From contig QMPG01000045.1 in assembly GCA_003648455.1 (NCBI GenBank), forward strand, positions 1 through 13,935: a stretch of DNA of 13,935 nt, given 5' to 3'. Shown one piece after another: positions 8,112 through 13,935 of this stretch. Numbering within the stretch: position 1 is the stretch's first letter; each line of letters opens with the position of its first letter. The position numbers and the translations under genes are program-made. This DNA is from Bacteroidota bacterium (GTDB lineage Bacteria > Bacteroidota > Bacteroidia > Bacteroidales > B39-G9). The notes under the pieces were generated by a model. It saw only the letters and a program-made list of their open reading frames with translations, was not told the origin of the DNA and ran no database searches.

Positions 8112-9377
8112 CTATAAAGTTTCTAATCCTTCTATACGTTCTTTGTGAAGTTTAGATTCCGCATAGCCGGTCTCTTGTGGCTCAATTTCTAAAACTTTGT
8201 GTCCGTACCATATAATTCCCCATGCACCAAGTGGAGCGGTTAAAATAATGCTTAATACAGCCATGGCAAGAATTATCTCGCCCGGCATAGTGTCCATACC
8301 TGTAGCTTTCATTGCTATTAACGGAGCACCACCAATTGCAGCCTGAACCGTTGCTTTTGGTATGTAAGATATGACAATAAAAAATTTTTCTTTTGTATTT
8401 AAATTTGTTCCTACTAAACTTAACCACGTACCAACACTTCTCGAAATTAATGCCAAGAAAATTATTAAAGCACCAATAAGTCCCATTTTCCATGCAACTT
8501 GTATGTTTACTTGTGTTCCAACCATTGTAAAAAGTATAATTTCTGCCAGAATCCATAATTTAGACAGTTTTACTGATAATTCGTGTGCATATTTGCTCCG
8601 TTTCTCAAGAATAATATAACCTATTGCCATTACTGCCAACAGAGATGCAAAAGGAACCCATTCTTTAACTAAGTGTTCAACTTGAACAAGCAAAACAGCT
8701 ATAGAAAGTATTATTAATACTCTTTTTGTTGCACGTGGATTAAATCTGTCAAACAATTTGTATAATACTAAACCAACTAAAATACCAACAACAATTCCAA
8801 GAATTATGGCAATAGGTATTCCTGCAAGCTCCCATGCAATATTTACTTTGCCTCCTGTGTATATGCCAATAAGTATGCTGTATATTACAATTACAAAAAC
8901 ATCATCTATTGATGAACCTGCAAGGATAAGAGTTGGAATTCCTTTTTTAGTACCACGTCTTTCATCAATAAATCTAATCATAAGAGGAACAACAACTGCC
9001 GGCGAAACAGCACCAAGAACAGCTCCTAAAATTCCTCCCTGAAGTAATGTAAAATGCAAAAAATATTTTGATAAGAACATAATTGCTACAGCTTCAAAAA
9101 TAGCAGGGACAAAAGATAATAATAATGCAGGACGCCCAACTTGAGTAAGTTTGTCTTTAGAAAGTTCAAAACCTGCTCTAAGTAAAATAACAATCAGAGA
9201 GGCTGTTGTTAGTTGTCCTGAAATACGAATAAGACTTGGGTCAAGCAGATTAAGCGCATAAGGACCAAGAATAATACCAAGAAACAAAATACCAACTAAT
9301 TCGGGTATTTTTATTGCTTTAAAGAACCACGCAACAAACATGCTGGCAATAACCAATTCGGCTACCGAAAGAATCAT
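8112..9377 (-). CDS. CPA-type cation/proton antiporter, probable fluoride-responsive transporter
   Basis: This 421-residue inner-membrane protein of the Na+/H+ exchanger superfamily (PF00999 type) has about 12 hydrophobic segments over residues 1-395 and a short charged cytoplasmic tail with no TrkA-N or other regulatory domain. Family marks include LLRAGFELSKDKL (65-77), GAVSPAVVVP (122-131) and GSSIDDVF (154-161); the adjacent D158 and D159 are the likely ion/proton-binding pair. Its leader carries a fluoride riboswitch, and Na+/H+-antiporter-like genes are among those known to be controlled by that riboswitch class alongside crcB and eriC. I therefore infer a role in surviving fluoride stress, by exporting fluoride or by correcting cytosolic pH and ions during exposure. 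Transported ion and coupling cannot be read from the sequence. Confidence 0.88.
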   Translation of the reverse strand: MILSVAELVIASMFVAWFFKAIKIPELVGILFLGIILGPYALNLLDPSLIRISGQLTTASLIVILLRAGFELSKDKLTQVGRPALLLSFVPAIFEAVAIMFLSKYFLHFTLLQGGILGAVLGAVSPAVVVPLMIRFIDERRGTKKGIPTLILAGSSIDDVFVIVIYSILIGIYTGGKVNIAWELAGIPIAIILGIVVGILVGLVLYKLFDRFNPRATKRVLIILSIAVLLVQVEHLVKEWVPFASLLAVMAIGYIILEKRSKYAHELSVKLSKLWILAEIILFTMVGTQVNIQVAWKMGLIGALIIFLALISRSVGTWLSLVGTNLNTKEKFFIVISYIPKATVQAAIGGAPLIAMKATGMDTMPGEIILAMAVLSIILTAPLGAWGIIWYGHKVLEIEPQETGYAESKLHKERIEGLETL

Positions 9378-9414
9378 AATTTAATAATTTATAGGTTTGT
9401 AAATTAAGCTAATA

Positions 9415-9463
9415 AGAGGTCATTAGCCCGAATCAGGACGGTTAAAGGCGAACCTCATCGCCA
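9415..9463 (-). promoter_or_regulatory. Fluoride riboswitch aptamer (crcB motif RNA)
   Basis: Read on the - strand, the leader contains GGCGATGAGGTTCGCC (9462-9447), then TTTAACCGTCCTG, then CGGGCTAATGACCTCT. This is the known order of the crcB motif: hairpin GGCG/CGCC (9462-9459 with 9450-9447) whose loop holds GAGGT (9456-9452); second hairpin GTCC/GGGC (9439-9436 with 9429-9426); the conserved CTAATGA joint; and ACCTC (9420-9416), which pairs with the loop GAGGT as the pseudoknot. The Thermotoga petrophila aptamer has the same GGCGATGAGG...CGCC...GGGCTGATGG..CTCT pattern. It ends 38 bases before the antiporter start. The 38 bases contain only an A/T stem (AATTTA/TAAATT, 9386-9391 with 9400-9405) and no T-run terminator, so control is probably of translation initiation. 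Confidence 0.9.
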
Positions 9464-9474
9464 TTTTAGCTGTG

Positions 9475-9512
9475 CAAAGTTAATTTTTTTTTGTAATTTT
9501 TTTTAAAAAATT
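9475..9512 (-). promoter_or_regulatory. Bacteroidota-type promoter of the riboswitch-antiporter unit
   Basis: On the - strand TAACTTTG (9482-9475) is a perfect match to the Bacteroidota -7 element TAnnTTTG. The predicted transcript start, a few bases downstream at about 9470-9466, lies directly before the first paired base of the fluoride aptamer at 9462, which is where a riboswitch transcript should begin. The -33 element is weak: only a T-run is found about 20 bases further upstream (around 9503-9509), with no clear TTTG. Confidence 0.6.
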
Positions 9513-9773
9513 AATATTTAATATTGTCGCATATTTTTTTTATGTGAATAATTTGAAAAAAATATAATTAACCCGAAAAATTCATAATTTTTCTACGCTT
9601 AAGAATTACCAACAAATTTGGGGTTTTTAAAACCCCAAATTTGGGTACTTCTAATGCGGGGTTTCCCGCTTTACTTTTCACTATCCATCGCTTATTCATG
9701 CAATTCACTTCGTTTTTGCATGAATAAAGCGGGTTAATAAAATACTGAATAAGGCAAAGATTATTTTTTTTAT
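9510..9773 (-). pseudogene. Dead 5'-end fragment of a 5'-nucleotidase lipoprotein gene, split by an insert
   Basis: With the 162-bp insert and one TTAA removed, this stretch aligns to the first ~35 codons of the nucleotidase gene (7881-7780) with a single in-frame one-codon deletion. The live gene begins MKKILTTLFSITLIVLFSNC and continues SHKKEKYATIL. The fragment reads IKKIIFALFSILLIIFFSNY and then SHKKKYATIL. The start ATG has become ATA (9773-9771) and the lipobox Cys codon has become Tyr. The most conserved bases are ATATTGTCGC (9521-9530, matching 7791-7800). Homology ends at about 9510, and the frame then runs into A/T-rich sequence. It has no start and encodes only a leader, so it is a fossil, not a gene. 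Confidence 0.8.
9572..9733. mobile_element. 162-bp MITE-like insert with TTAA target duplication
   Basis: The insert begins CCCG and ends CGGG and is flanked by TTAA on both sides (9568-9571 and 9734-9737). Comparison with the intact nucleotidase gene shows a single TTAA at the matching position, so TTAA looks like a target-site duplication. The ends are inverted repeats of form TTAACCCGnnnnATTCAT (14 of 18 positions). Inside are a 29-base near-perfect palindrome (9614-9642, AAATTTGGGG...CCCCAAATTT), a GCGGG/CCCGC hairpin (9656-9669) and a long stem (9690-9703 with 9716-9730, around TTATTCATGCA). It has no coding capacity. Because the uninterrupted sequence is known from the live gene, the boundaries are unusually secure. 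Confidence 0.75.
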
Positions 9774-9796
9774 ATAATTTATTTATAATTATAAAT

Positions 9797-9865
9797 GGTG
9801 TAAGCGTCTTCGCTTGTACCTTGTTTATTTATTTTTTATAAAAGTTCAAGCTAAGACGCTTGAGC
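9797..9865. repeat. Palindromic element with AAGCGTCTT arms
   Basis: AAGCGTCTTCGCTTG (9802-9816) and CAAGCTAAGACGCTT (9847-9861) are reverse complements with one mismatch, 30 bases apart. Each arm can also fold on itself: AAGCG-TCTT-CGCTT on the left and TCAAGC...GCTTGA on the right. The two alternative folds make it look like a small non-coding repeat unit. It sits between the dead nucleotidase fragment and the receptor terminator. Confidence 0.6.
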
Positions 9866-9876
9866 TGGTTGTATTG

Positions 9877-9907
9877 AAAAAAGGCTATCCAAACAGGATA
9901 GCCTTTT
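9877..9907 (-). terminator. Intrinsic terminator of the TonB receptor gene
   Basis: On the - strand, GGCTATCC (9903-9896 complement side) pairs exactly with 9883-9890 around a five-base loop and is followed by a T6 run (9882-9877). It lies 20 bases after the receptor stop codon at 9927. An A/T run on the other side gives some bidirectional capacity. The hairpin is nearly identical to the one at 7985-8016. Confidence 0.88.
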
Positions 9908-9926
9908 AAAATTAAAAAAATGATTA

Positions 9927-12900
9927 TTAGAATATATATCTAACACCAATTTGTGCTTGCCAACGAGAACTGACTAAACCAGAATCGTCAGTGTACCAAG
10001 GTATATCATCTTTAGGACGATTGAATGAGAATGTTGGTGTTGTTCCATCAGCCTGCATTCCTTCAAATTTCATTAATTGAACATTGTTGTTTGAAGCATA
10101 ATACCTTACTCCCCAATCTTTATTTATCATATTTCCAAGGTTAAATACATCAAAAGTAAATTGTAAAGTTTGTCTTCTGTCAAAAACATTTGCATACAAA
10201 TCTTGTGAAAAATGGAAATCGAAAATGTTTACCCAAGGTAAACGAGCACCATTACGTTCAGCATATTCACCGCGATGGTCAGATAAATATTTATCTTGTT
10301 TGATGAATTCATCTAAATCTGTCCATTGTTGAGCTTGCTCAGCGGCAGTTCCAACAAAGATAATATCAGCAGATGTTTCTGGGATATAAATTAATTCAGG
10401 ACCTTTGTATGATTCGTGGGTAAAGTTTCCATAGTAATCATTGTAGATGTATGAGAATACCTGACCTGATTGTCCGTTATAGAATAACGATACAGATGTT
10501 TTTAAATGATTAAAGAATTCTTTTGTATAAGATATTGTACCAACAACACGAGAACCTAAATCAAAGATAGAAGTTCCAAGCTCAGCTTCGTTTTTTGGAA
10601 CAGGGCTTGATACAAGATAGTTCCATTGTGAAGAGTTTTGAGAACTTGTTCCGTCAAATATTGATTTTGAATGACCATAAGTGTAAGCAATGCTAGCGTC
10701 AAGACCGAAATTAAATTTCTTTTGCAATTTAGCAGTAATACTGTATGTATATCCTTTGTTAGTATTATCACCAAGCATTATTTGACCATAAGTTGGTTCA
10801 ATTCCATTATGATAAGTTGTATATAAAGGTCTGTTGTCAGGAGTTCCTGTTGCAGTACCCCAAGCAGGTTTCACATTAACATCTTTCCATAACACATTAT
10901 TAAGAGTTTTTGTATATAAAACTTCAAAAGTTGCAATCATGTCGCCCGGTAATTTTTTATCAACAGCAAGATTAGTTCGAAACATTTGAGGAAATTTAAA
11001 GTTTTCTGTATACAAGTCAATTTGGCTTCCGTAACCAACTGTTGCATTAGGATCAGCAGGAGGAATATATTGAGTTTGCCAATCAGGGTTAAAAGCAACT
11101 CCACCATATGAGCGGTAATCACCAATCATTAAACCATTGTTTGTGTATGATCCTGCGGGCCATACAAATGGAACTCTTGAAGTGAAGATACCAAGACCTC
11201 CACGCACCTGAGTGCTTTGATCTCCGGTTACATCCCAGTTAAAACCAATTCTTGGTGAGAACATTAATTGAGACTTAGGCATTTTACCTGCTTGAGCACC
11301 GTTTAAGTCATAAAAAGCAGATAATTTAGCAATTGTTGTATCATTAAAACCTTCAATTCCCATTGGGTCATCTGAAAAAATTGGAATATCTACACGCAAA
11401 CCACCTGTAACTTTAAGATTTTCATTAACTTGAAATTCGTCTTGTACATAAAAACCAAGTTGCATAAAATTAAAATCGGCAGCTGCATTTGAACCGTCAC
11501 CTCTTACATCATCATTTAGAGAATAACCAATTCTATAGAAATTTGGAGTAGAATCATTTATGAAATCTTGTACACTATTAAAGCCATAATCACCAAAAGC
11601 TCTACGCATAAACAGATTATAAATATCATAATATTCATTATGAGTACCAATTGTAATAGTATGACGTCCTTTATAAATTTCAAAGTTATCGGTAAATGTT
11701 AATATTTTTTGATCTAATTTATTACCTGATGAATAAATTTCACCACCTAGATGAATATCAGCATTACCATCGTCAATAGTAACTCCGGGGAATTTACTGC
11801 CCATAGGGTCACGGTCGTCTACTACTGAAGTATAACCAATTTTTAAATTGTTTGAATAATCATTACCAAAACGGCTTTTTAATTCAATAGCAGAAGTGTT
11901 TGAGGTAGATGGGAAGAAAACTCCATGATTATAGAAATTAATATTTCTTGAATTTGAAACGCTTGGGCTTAGAGATTCACCATAAGTATATTGATGACGA
12001 ATCATCAATTTATGATTTTTGTTCAAATTTATATCAAAACGAATTAAAAATTTCTTACCATTTAATTCTCTTGTATTATTTAAGTATCCACCTGGATCGT
12101 ATCCGTATGTGTTTATAAGTTTATTTGTTAAATCAGTTAAATCTGTTTGAGATGAATTTCCTGTGTAGTCTGAAAAATTAAAAGGCTGTGGTGTCTCATC
12201 TTTTTGAAACTCAGCATTTGCAAAAAAGAATACTTTATTTTTTACAATTGGTCCTCCAACATTTACACCATAAGTTTTGGCTGTAAATTCAGGTAATTTC
12301 TCGCGTAAAGAGTCTTCAACATTTGGAGTTTTACCTGCAAGATTTTGGTTACGGTATTTAAAATATGCCATACCTTTTACTTTATTTGTACCACTTTTGG
12401 TTACAGCGTTTATTCCACCACCAACAAAACCACCTTGTTTTACATCGTAAGGAGCAATAACAACCTGAAATTGTTCAACAGTTTCAATACTGATTGGTGA
12501 AATACCTGTTTGTCCACCATTCATTCCATTAGCAGCTAATCCAAAAACATCATTGTTTACTGTACCGTCAATCATTAATGAATTATATCTGTTATTCATT
12601 CCTGCAATAGAAATACCGGCACCTGTAATATTTGCTTGAGGAGTTAAACGAGTAAAGTCGTTTAAGTTGCCTGATATTGAAGGCATTGAGCTAATAGCTT
12701 CTTTGTCAACAACAGTTTGAGCTCCTGTTCGGTTACCGTCAAAAATATCATTTTTATATTTTTTGGCAACAACGCTAACTTCCATAAGCTTCTGAATATC
12801 TTCAACAAGCTTAACATTTAATTTAAATGTTTGACCAAGTGAAAGAAAAATATTTTCTTTCTTGAAAGTGTGGTAACCAACAAAAGAAATAGTAACAGTA

Positions 12901-13142
12901 TAAGGTCCACCAACGTTCATGTTAGGTAAGCGGAAAAAACCATCGCTGTCTGTTATACAAGCGTATTGTGAGCCTGTTTCCTGATGAACGGCTACAATGG
13001 TAGCTCCGGGAAGAGCCTCATTTGTTGCTTCGGCAACAACTCGACCATTAATCCCTGATGTTGTAGACCCCTGAGCAAATAGCGTGTTTGCACTAAAAGC
13101 AAAGAGACTAAAAATCATAAAAAATGTAAAAATTTTTTTCAT
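9927..13142 (-). CDS. Oar-like TonB-dependent outer-membrane receptor
   Basis: This 1071-residue outer-membrane protein has a signal peptide at about 1-24 (ending LFAQ). A carboxypeptidase-regulatory-like beta-sandwich (about 30-115) holds GINGRVV...ALPGATI, DSDGFF and FVGYHTF. The plug domain (about 130-255) contains NRYNSLMIDG (184-193) and GGFVGGGINAVTKSGTN (237-253), a signature of Oar-type receptors. A large beta-barrel (about 256-1071) ends in an aromatic residue (IGVRYIF), as needed for outer-membrane insertion. Members are usually about 1000-1100 residues. The substrate is not known; Myxococcus Oar takes part in protein secretion and development, and no SusD partner is next to this gene, so glycan uptake is not indicated. 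It is transcribed alone and closed by its own terminator. Confidence 0.93.
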   Translation of the reverse strand: MKKIFTFFMIFSLFAFSANTLFAQGSTTSGINGRVVAEATNEALPGATIVAVHQETGSQYACITDSDGFFRLPNMNVGGPYTVTISFVGYHTFKKENIFLSLGQTFKLNVKLVEDIQKLMEVSVVAKKYKNDIFDGNRTGAQTVVDKEAISSMPSISGNLNDFTRLTPQANITGAGISIAGMNNRYNSLMIDGTVNNDVFGLAANGMNGGQTGISPISIETVEQFQVVIAPYDVKQGGFVGGGINAVTKSGTNKVKGMAYFKYRNQNLAGKTPNVEDSLREKLPEFTAKTYGVNVGGPIVKNKVFFFANAEFQKDETPQPFNFSDYTGNSSQTDLTDLTNKLINTYGYDPGGYLNNTRELNGKKFLIRFDINLNKNHKLMIRHQYTYGESLSPSVSNSRNINFYNHGVFFPSTSNTSAIELKSRFGNDYSNNLKIGYTSVVDDRDPMGSKFPGVTIDDGNADIHLGGEIYSSGNKLDQKILTFTDNFEIYKGRHTITIGTHNEYYDIYNLFMRRAFGDYGFNSVQDFINDSTPNFYRIGYSLNDDVRGDGSNAAADFNFMQLGFYVQDEFQVNENLKVTGGLRVDIPIFSDDPMGIEGFNDTTIAKLSAFYDLNGAQAGKMPKSQLMFSPRIGFNWDVTGDQSTQVRGGLGIFTSRVPFVWPAGSYTNNGLMIGDYRSYGGVAFNPDWQTQYIPPADPNATVGYGSQIDLYTENFKFPQMFRTNLAVDKKLPGDMIATFEVLYTKTLNNVLWKDVNVKPAWGTATGTPDNRPLYTTYHNGIEPTYGQIMLGDNTNKGYTYSITAKLQKKFNFGLDASIAYTYGHSKSIFDGTSSQNSSQWNYLVSSPVPKNEAELGTSIFDLGSRVVGTISYTKEFFNHLKTSVSLFYNGQSGQVFSYIYNDYYGNFTHESYKGPELIYIPETSADIIFVGTAAEQAQQWTDLDEFIKQDKYLSDHRGEYAERNGARLPWVNIFDFHFSQDLYANVFDRRQTLQFTFDVFNLGNMINKDWGVRYYASNNNVQLMKFEGMQADGTTPTFSFNRPKDDIPWYTDDSGLVSSRWQAQIGVRYIF

Positions 13143-13588
13143 AAATTTTATTTTTTTTCAAAGTATAGATGTCACCCACGTGTTTATTTAAAATATATTG
13201 GTTTTTTAAACTAACATCTTTTCTTTGAGTTAAACTTATATTATTAAGTGGGTTTAATAAATAATTGTTATATAATTTTAGTAAAAATAATATTTATATA
13301 AGATTAAACAAAATTATTATTTAATAAATATAAATAGTTATTAACATTGTTTATTAAAATTTTTGTTACTTTTTTGTTAAGGAAATGTAAAGAAAGAGCT
13401 TCCTTAAATCTGCAAACCGTGGCACGAATTTATTGTTAATCAGCAAGTTGATTATAATTTACCGGCATATGTATAAGTTAACTGTGCTGCGGATAGTTAC
13501 TTAATTTTGTAAACGAATAAAAATTCACATACAGATTTTAGGAATTTATACAATTTATTTTTTTGCGAAAATAATCAGCATTTGAAAA
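13143..13588. other. Gene-free leader region upstream of the TonB receptor
   Basis: This is very AT-rich with no coding region I can support. A TAATTTTG string on the - strand (13316-13309) fits the Bacteroidota -7 pattern and would give a leader of about 160 bases, but no -33 partner is visible and the context is low-complexity A/T, so I do not call it as a promoter. The part from 13390 to 13500 is less AT-rich but shows no structure I recognise. Confidence 0.5.
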
Positions 13589-13604
13589 AATCCCGTTAGG
13601 GATT
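13589..13604. repeat. Hairpin AATCCC-GTTA-GGGATT
   Basis: A perfect six-base stem (13589-13594 with 13599-13604) encloses a four-base loop. It is the first of three closely spaced hairpins and has no T-run, so it is not a terminator. ATCCC...GGGAT hairpins of this shape recur between genes in Bacteroidota genomes (recalled, not searched). Confidence 0.6.
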
Positions 13605-13612
13605 AAACTACA

Positions 13613-13639
13613 ATCTCCGTATGAGAATCATACGGAGAT
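13613..13639. repeat. Perfect 12-bp hairpin
   Basis: ATCTCCGTATGA (13613-13624) and TCATACGGAGAT (13628-13639) pair perfectly around a GAA triloop. This is the strongest hairpin of the cluster. No U-run follows on either strand, which argues against a terminator; a repeat unit or structured RNA is more likely. Confidence 0.75.
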
Positions 13640-13655
13640 AAAAGTCAATAGAACC

Positions 13656-13675
13656 TGAACTCCGACAGGAGTTCA
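13656..13675. repeat. Hairpin TGAACTCC-GACA-GGAGTTCA
   Basis: A perfect eight-base stem (13656-13663 with 13668-13675) with a four-base loop. It has the same stem-loop size class as 13589-13604 and is 16 bases from the preceding hairpin. Confidence 0.65.
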
Positions 13676-13716
13676 ACAAATTAAATTAATATAACAACTT
13701 AAATACAAATACTTTA

Positions 13717-13751
13717 CCCCATCGTCTTGGCTCAAGCTCAAAAGTTGGGGA
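13717..13751. repeat. Weak nested inverted repeat CCCCA/TGGGG
   Basis: CCCCA (13717-13721) pairs with TGGGG (13747-13751), and CTTG-GCT-CAAG (13726-13736) nests inside. Bases 13731-13740 on the + strand also contain a GCTCAA/GCTCAA direct repeat. The outer stem is short, so this is a tentative member of the hairpin cluster. Confidence 0.35.
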
Positions 13752-13789
13752 CTATATATTTTATTTTTAATATATTTGTAACATAAAGA

Positions 13790-13809
13790 CTTTTCGTAGT
13801 GGACTCATT
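13790..13809. repeat. Fourth copy of the 20-base dispersed repeat
   Basis: ACTTTTCGTAGTGGACTCAT matches the right end of the 134-bp element (4613-4632) in 17 of 20 positions, in the same orientation. No matching left end was found nearby, so it is either a solo end or the edge of a different, diverged element to its left. Confidence 0.55.
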
Positions 13810-13869
13810 CATAAAATAAATGCATAAGTTCATTTAGAAATATAATATTGTTTTAAACTGTATAATTAG

Positions 13870-13924
13870 CAACGGCATTTATGCCGTTGTATAAATTGAA
13901 CACATCTATTTGGCTTTAGCCAAA
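13870..13924. repeat. Pair of GGC-TTTA-GCC type hairpins at the window edge
   Basis: CAACGGCA-TTTA-TGCCGTTG (13870-13889, with the loop closing at 13878-13881) and TTTGGCT-TT-AGCCAAA (13909-13924) are two perfect hairpins 19 bases apart, with the same GGC...TTTA...GCC apex. The final bases (AATGCCA, 13929-13935) could open a further unit cut by the window end. Confidence 0.6.
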
Positions 13925-13935
13925 AATTAATGCCA

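Noticed and set aside
8182..8556. Open frame of 124 codons on the - strand inside the antiporter gene
   Set aside because: It is a shifted frame of a clear membrane transporter gene; the product is rich in Cys, Trp and Tyr with no domain, as expected of a shadow.
8371..9042. Two open frames on the + strand antisense to the antiporter
   Set aside because: They mirror hydrophobic codons of the real gene and have no recognisable start context or family.
9614..9642. 29-base palindrome as a terminator for the receptor
   Set aside because: It has no U-run after the stem, lies beyond a much better terminator at 9877-9907, and is inside the 162-bp insert.
13309..13316. TAATTTTG on the - strand as a -7 promoter element for the TonB receptor
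   Set aside because: It fits the pattern but lies in low-complexity A/T sequence about 170 bases from the start with no visible -33 element, so chance is likely.
13420..13436. TGGCACG followed by AATTTATTG, resembling a sigma-54 promoter on the + strand
   Set aside because: The -24 half is perfect, but the -12 half lacks the required GC at the right distance and no + strand gene follows within the window.
13589..13935. Possible CRISPR array or integron attC sites
   Set aside because: The hairpins differ in sequence and spacing, there are no identical repeats with unique spacers, and no cas or integrase gene is present.

Overview
The window looks like a chromosomal piece of a low-GC member of the Bacteroidota. 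The signs are a very AT-rich sequence, an Oar-type TonB-dependent receptor with an N-terminal carboxypeptidase-regulatory-like domain, a lipoprotein signal ending in FSNC, a TAnnTTTG-type -7 promoter element, starts without Shine-Dalgarno sequences, and intergenic palindromes of the CGTCATTGCGA type. I cannot name a genus.

Layout: one gene reads on the + strand (317-3262). It is a large membrane sensor with Cache, HAMP, GAF and PAS domains that ends in a complete bacteriohemerythrin domain and has no recognisable kinase, cyclase or chemotaxis output. It converges on a - strand pair, pnuC and a NadR-type ribosylnicotinamide kinase, which overlap by 46 bases and form a nicotinamide riboside uptake-and-phosphorylation unit. 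A shared bidirectional terminator separates the two sides. All other genes are on the - strand. In order of transcription from the right they are the Oar-like TonB receptor (13142-9927), a CPA-type cation/proton antiporter (9377-8112), a 5'-nucleotidase-family lipoprotein with a degenerate metal site (7881-6403) and an S41 carboxy-terminal processing protease (6314-4698).

The most informative region is 9400-9910. The antiporter leader contains a convincing fluoride riboswitch aptamer (crcB motif), directly behind a TAACTTTG promoter element, so this antiporter is probably a fluoride-responsive, fluoride-resistance transporter. Just upstream is a dead in-frame copy of the first ~35 codons of the neighbouring nucleotidase gene. 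It has lost its start codon and its lipobox Cys and is split by a 162-bp MITE-like insert flanked by TTAA duplications. A near-identical terminator hairpin lies upstream of both the live and the dead copy. The fluoride cassette therefore sits between degenerate direct repeats, which suggests it arrived by an insertion or duplication event.

The gene-free stretches (1-316, 4422-4697, 7882-8111, 9463-9926, 13143-13935) are rich in palindromes. Four copies of a 20-base repeat (consensus ACTTTTCGGAGTGGACTCAA) occur in the window. Two of them form the inverted ends of a 134-bp nested palindrome at 4499-4632. The last 350 bases hold a row of short hairpins. I found no tRNA, rRNA, CRISPR array, transposase or phage gene.
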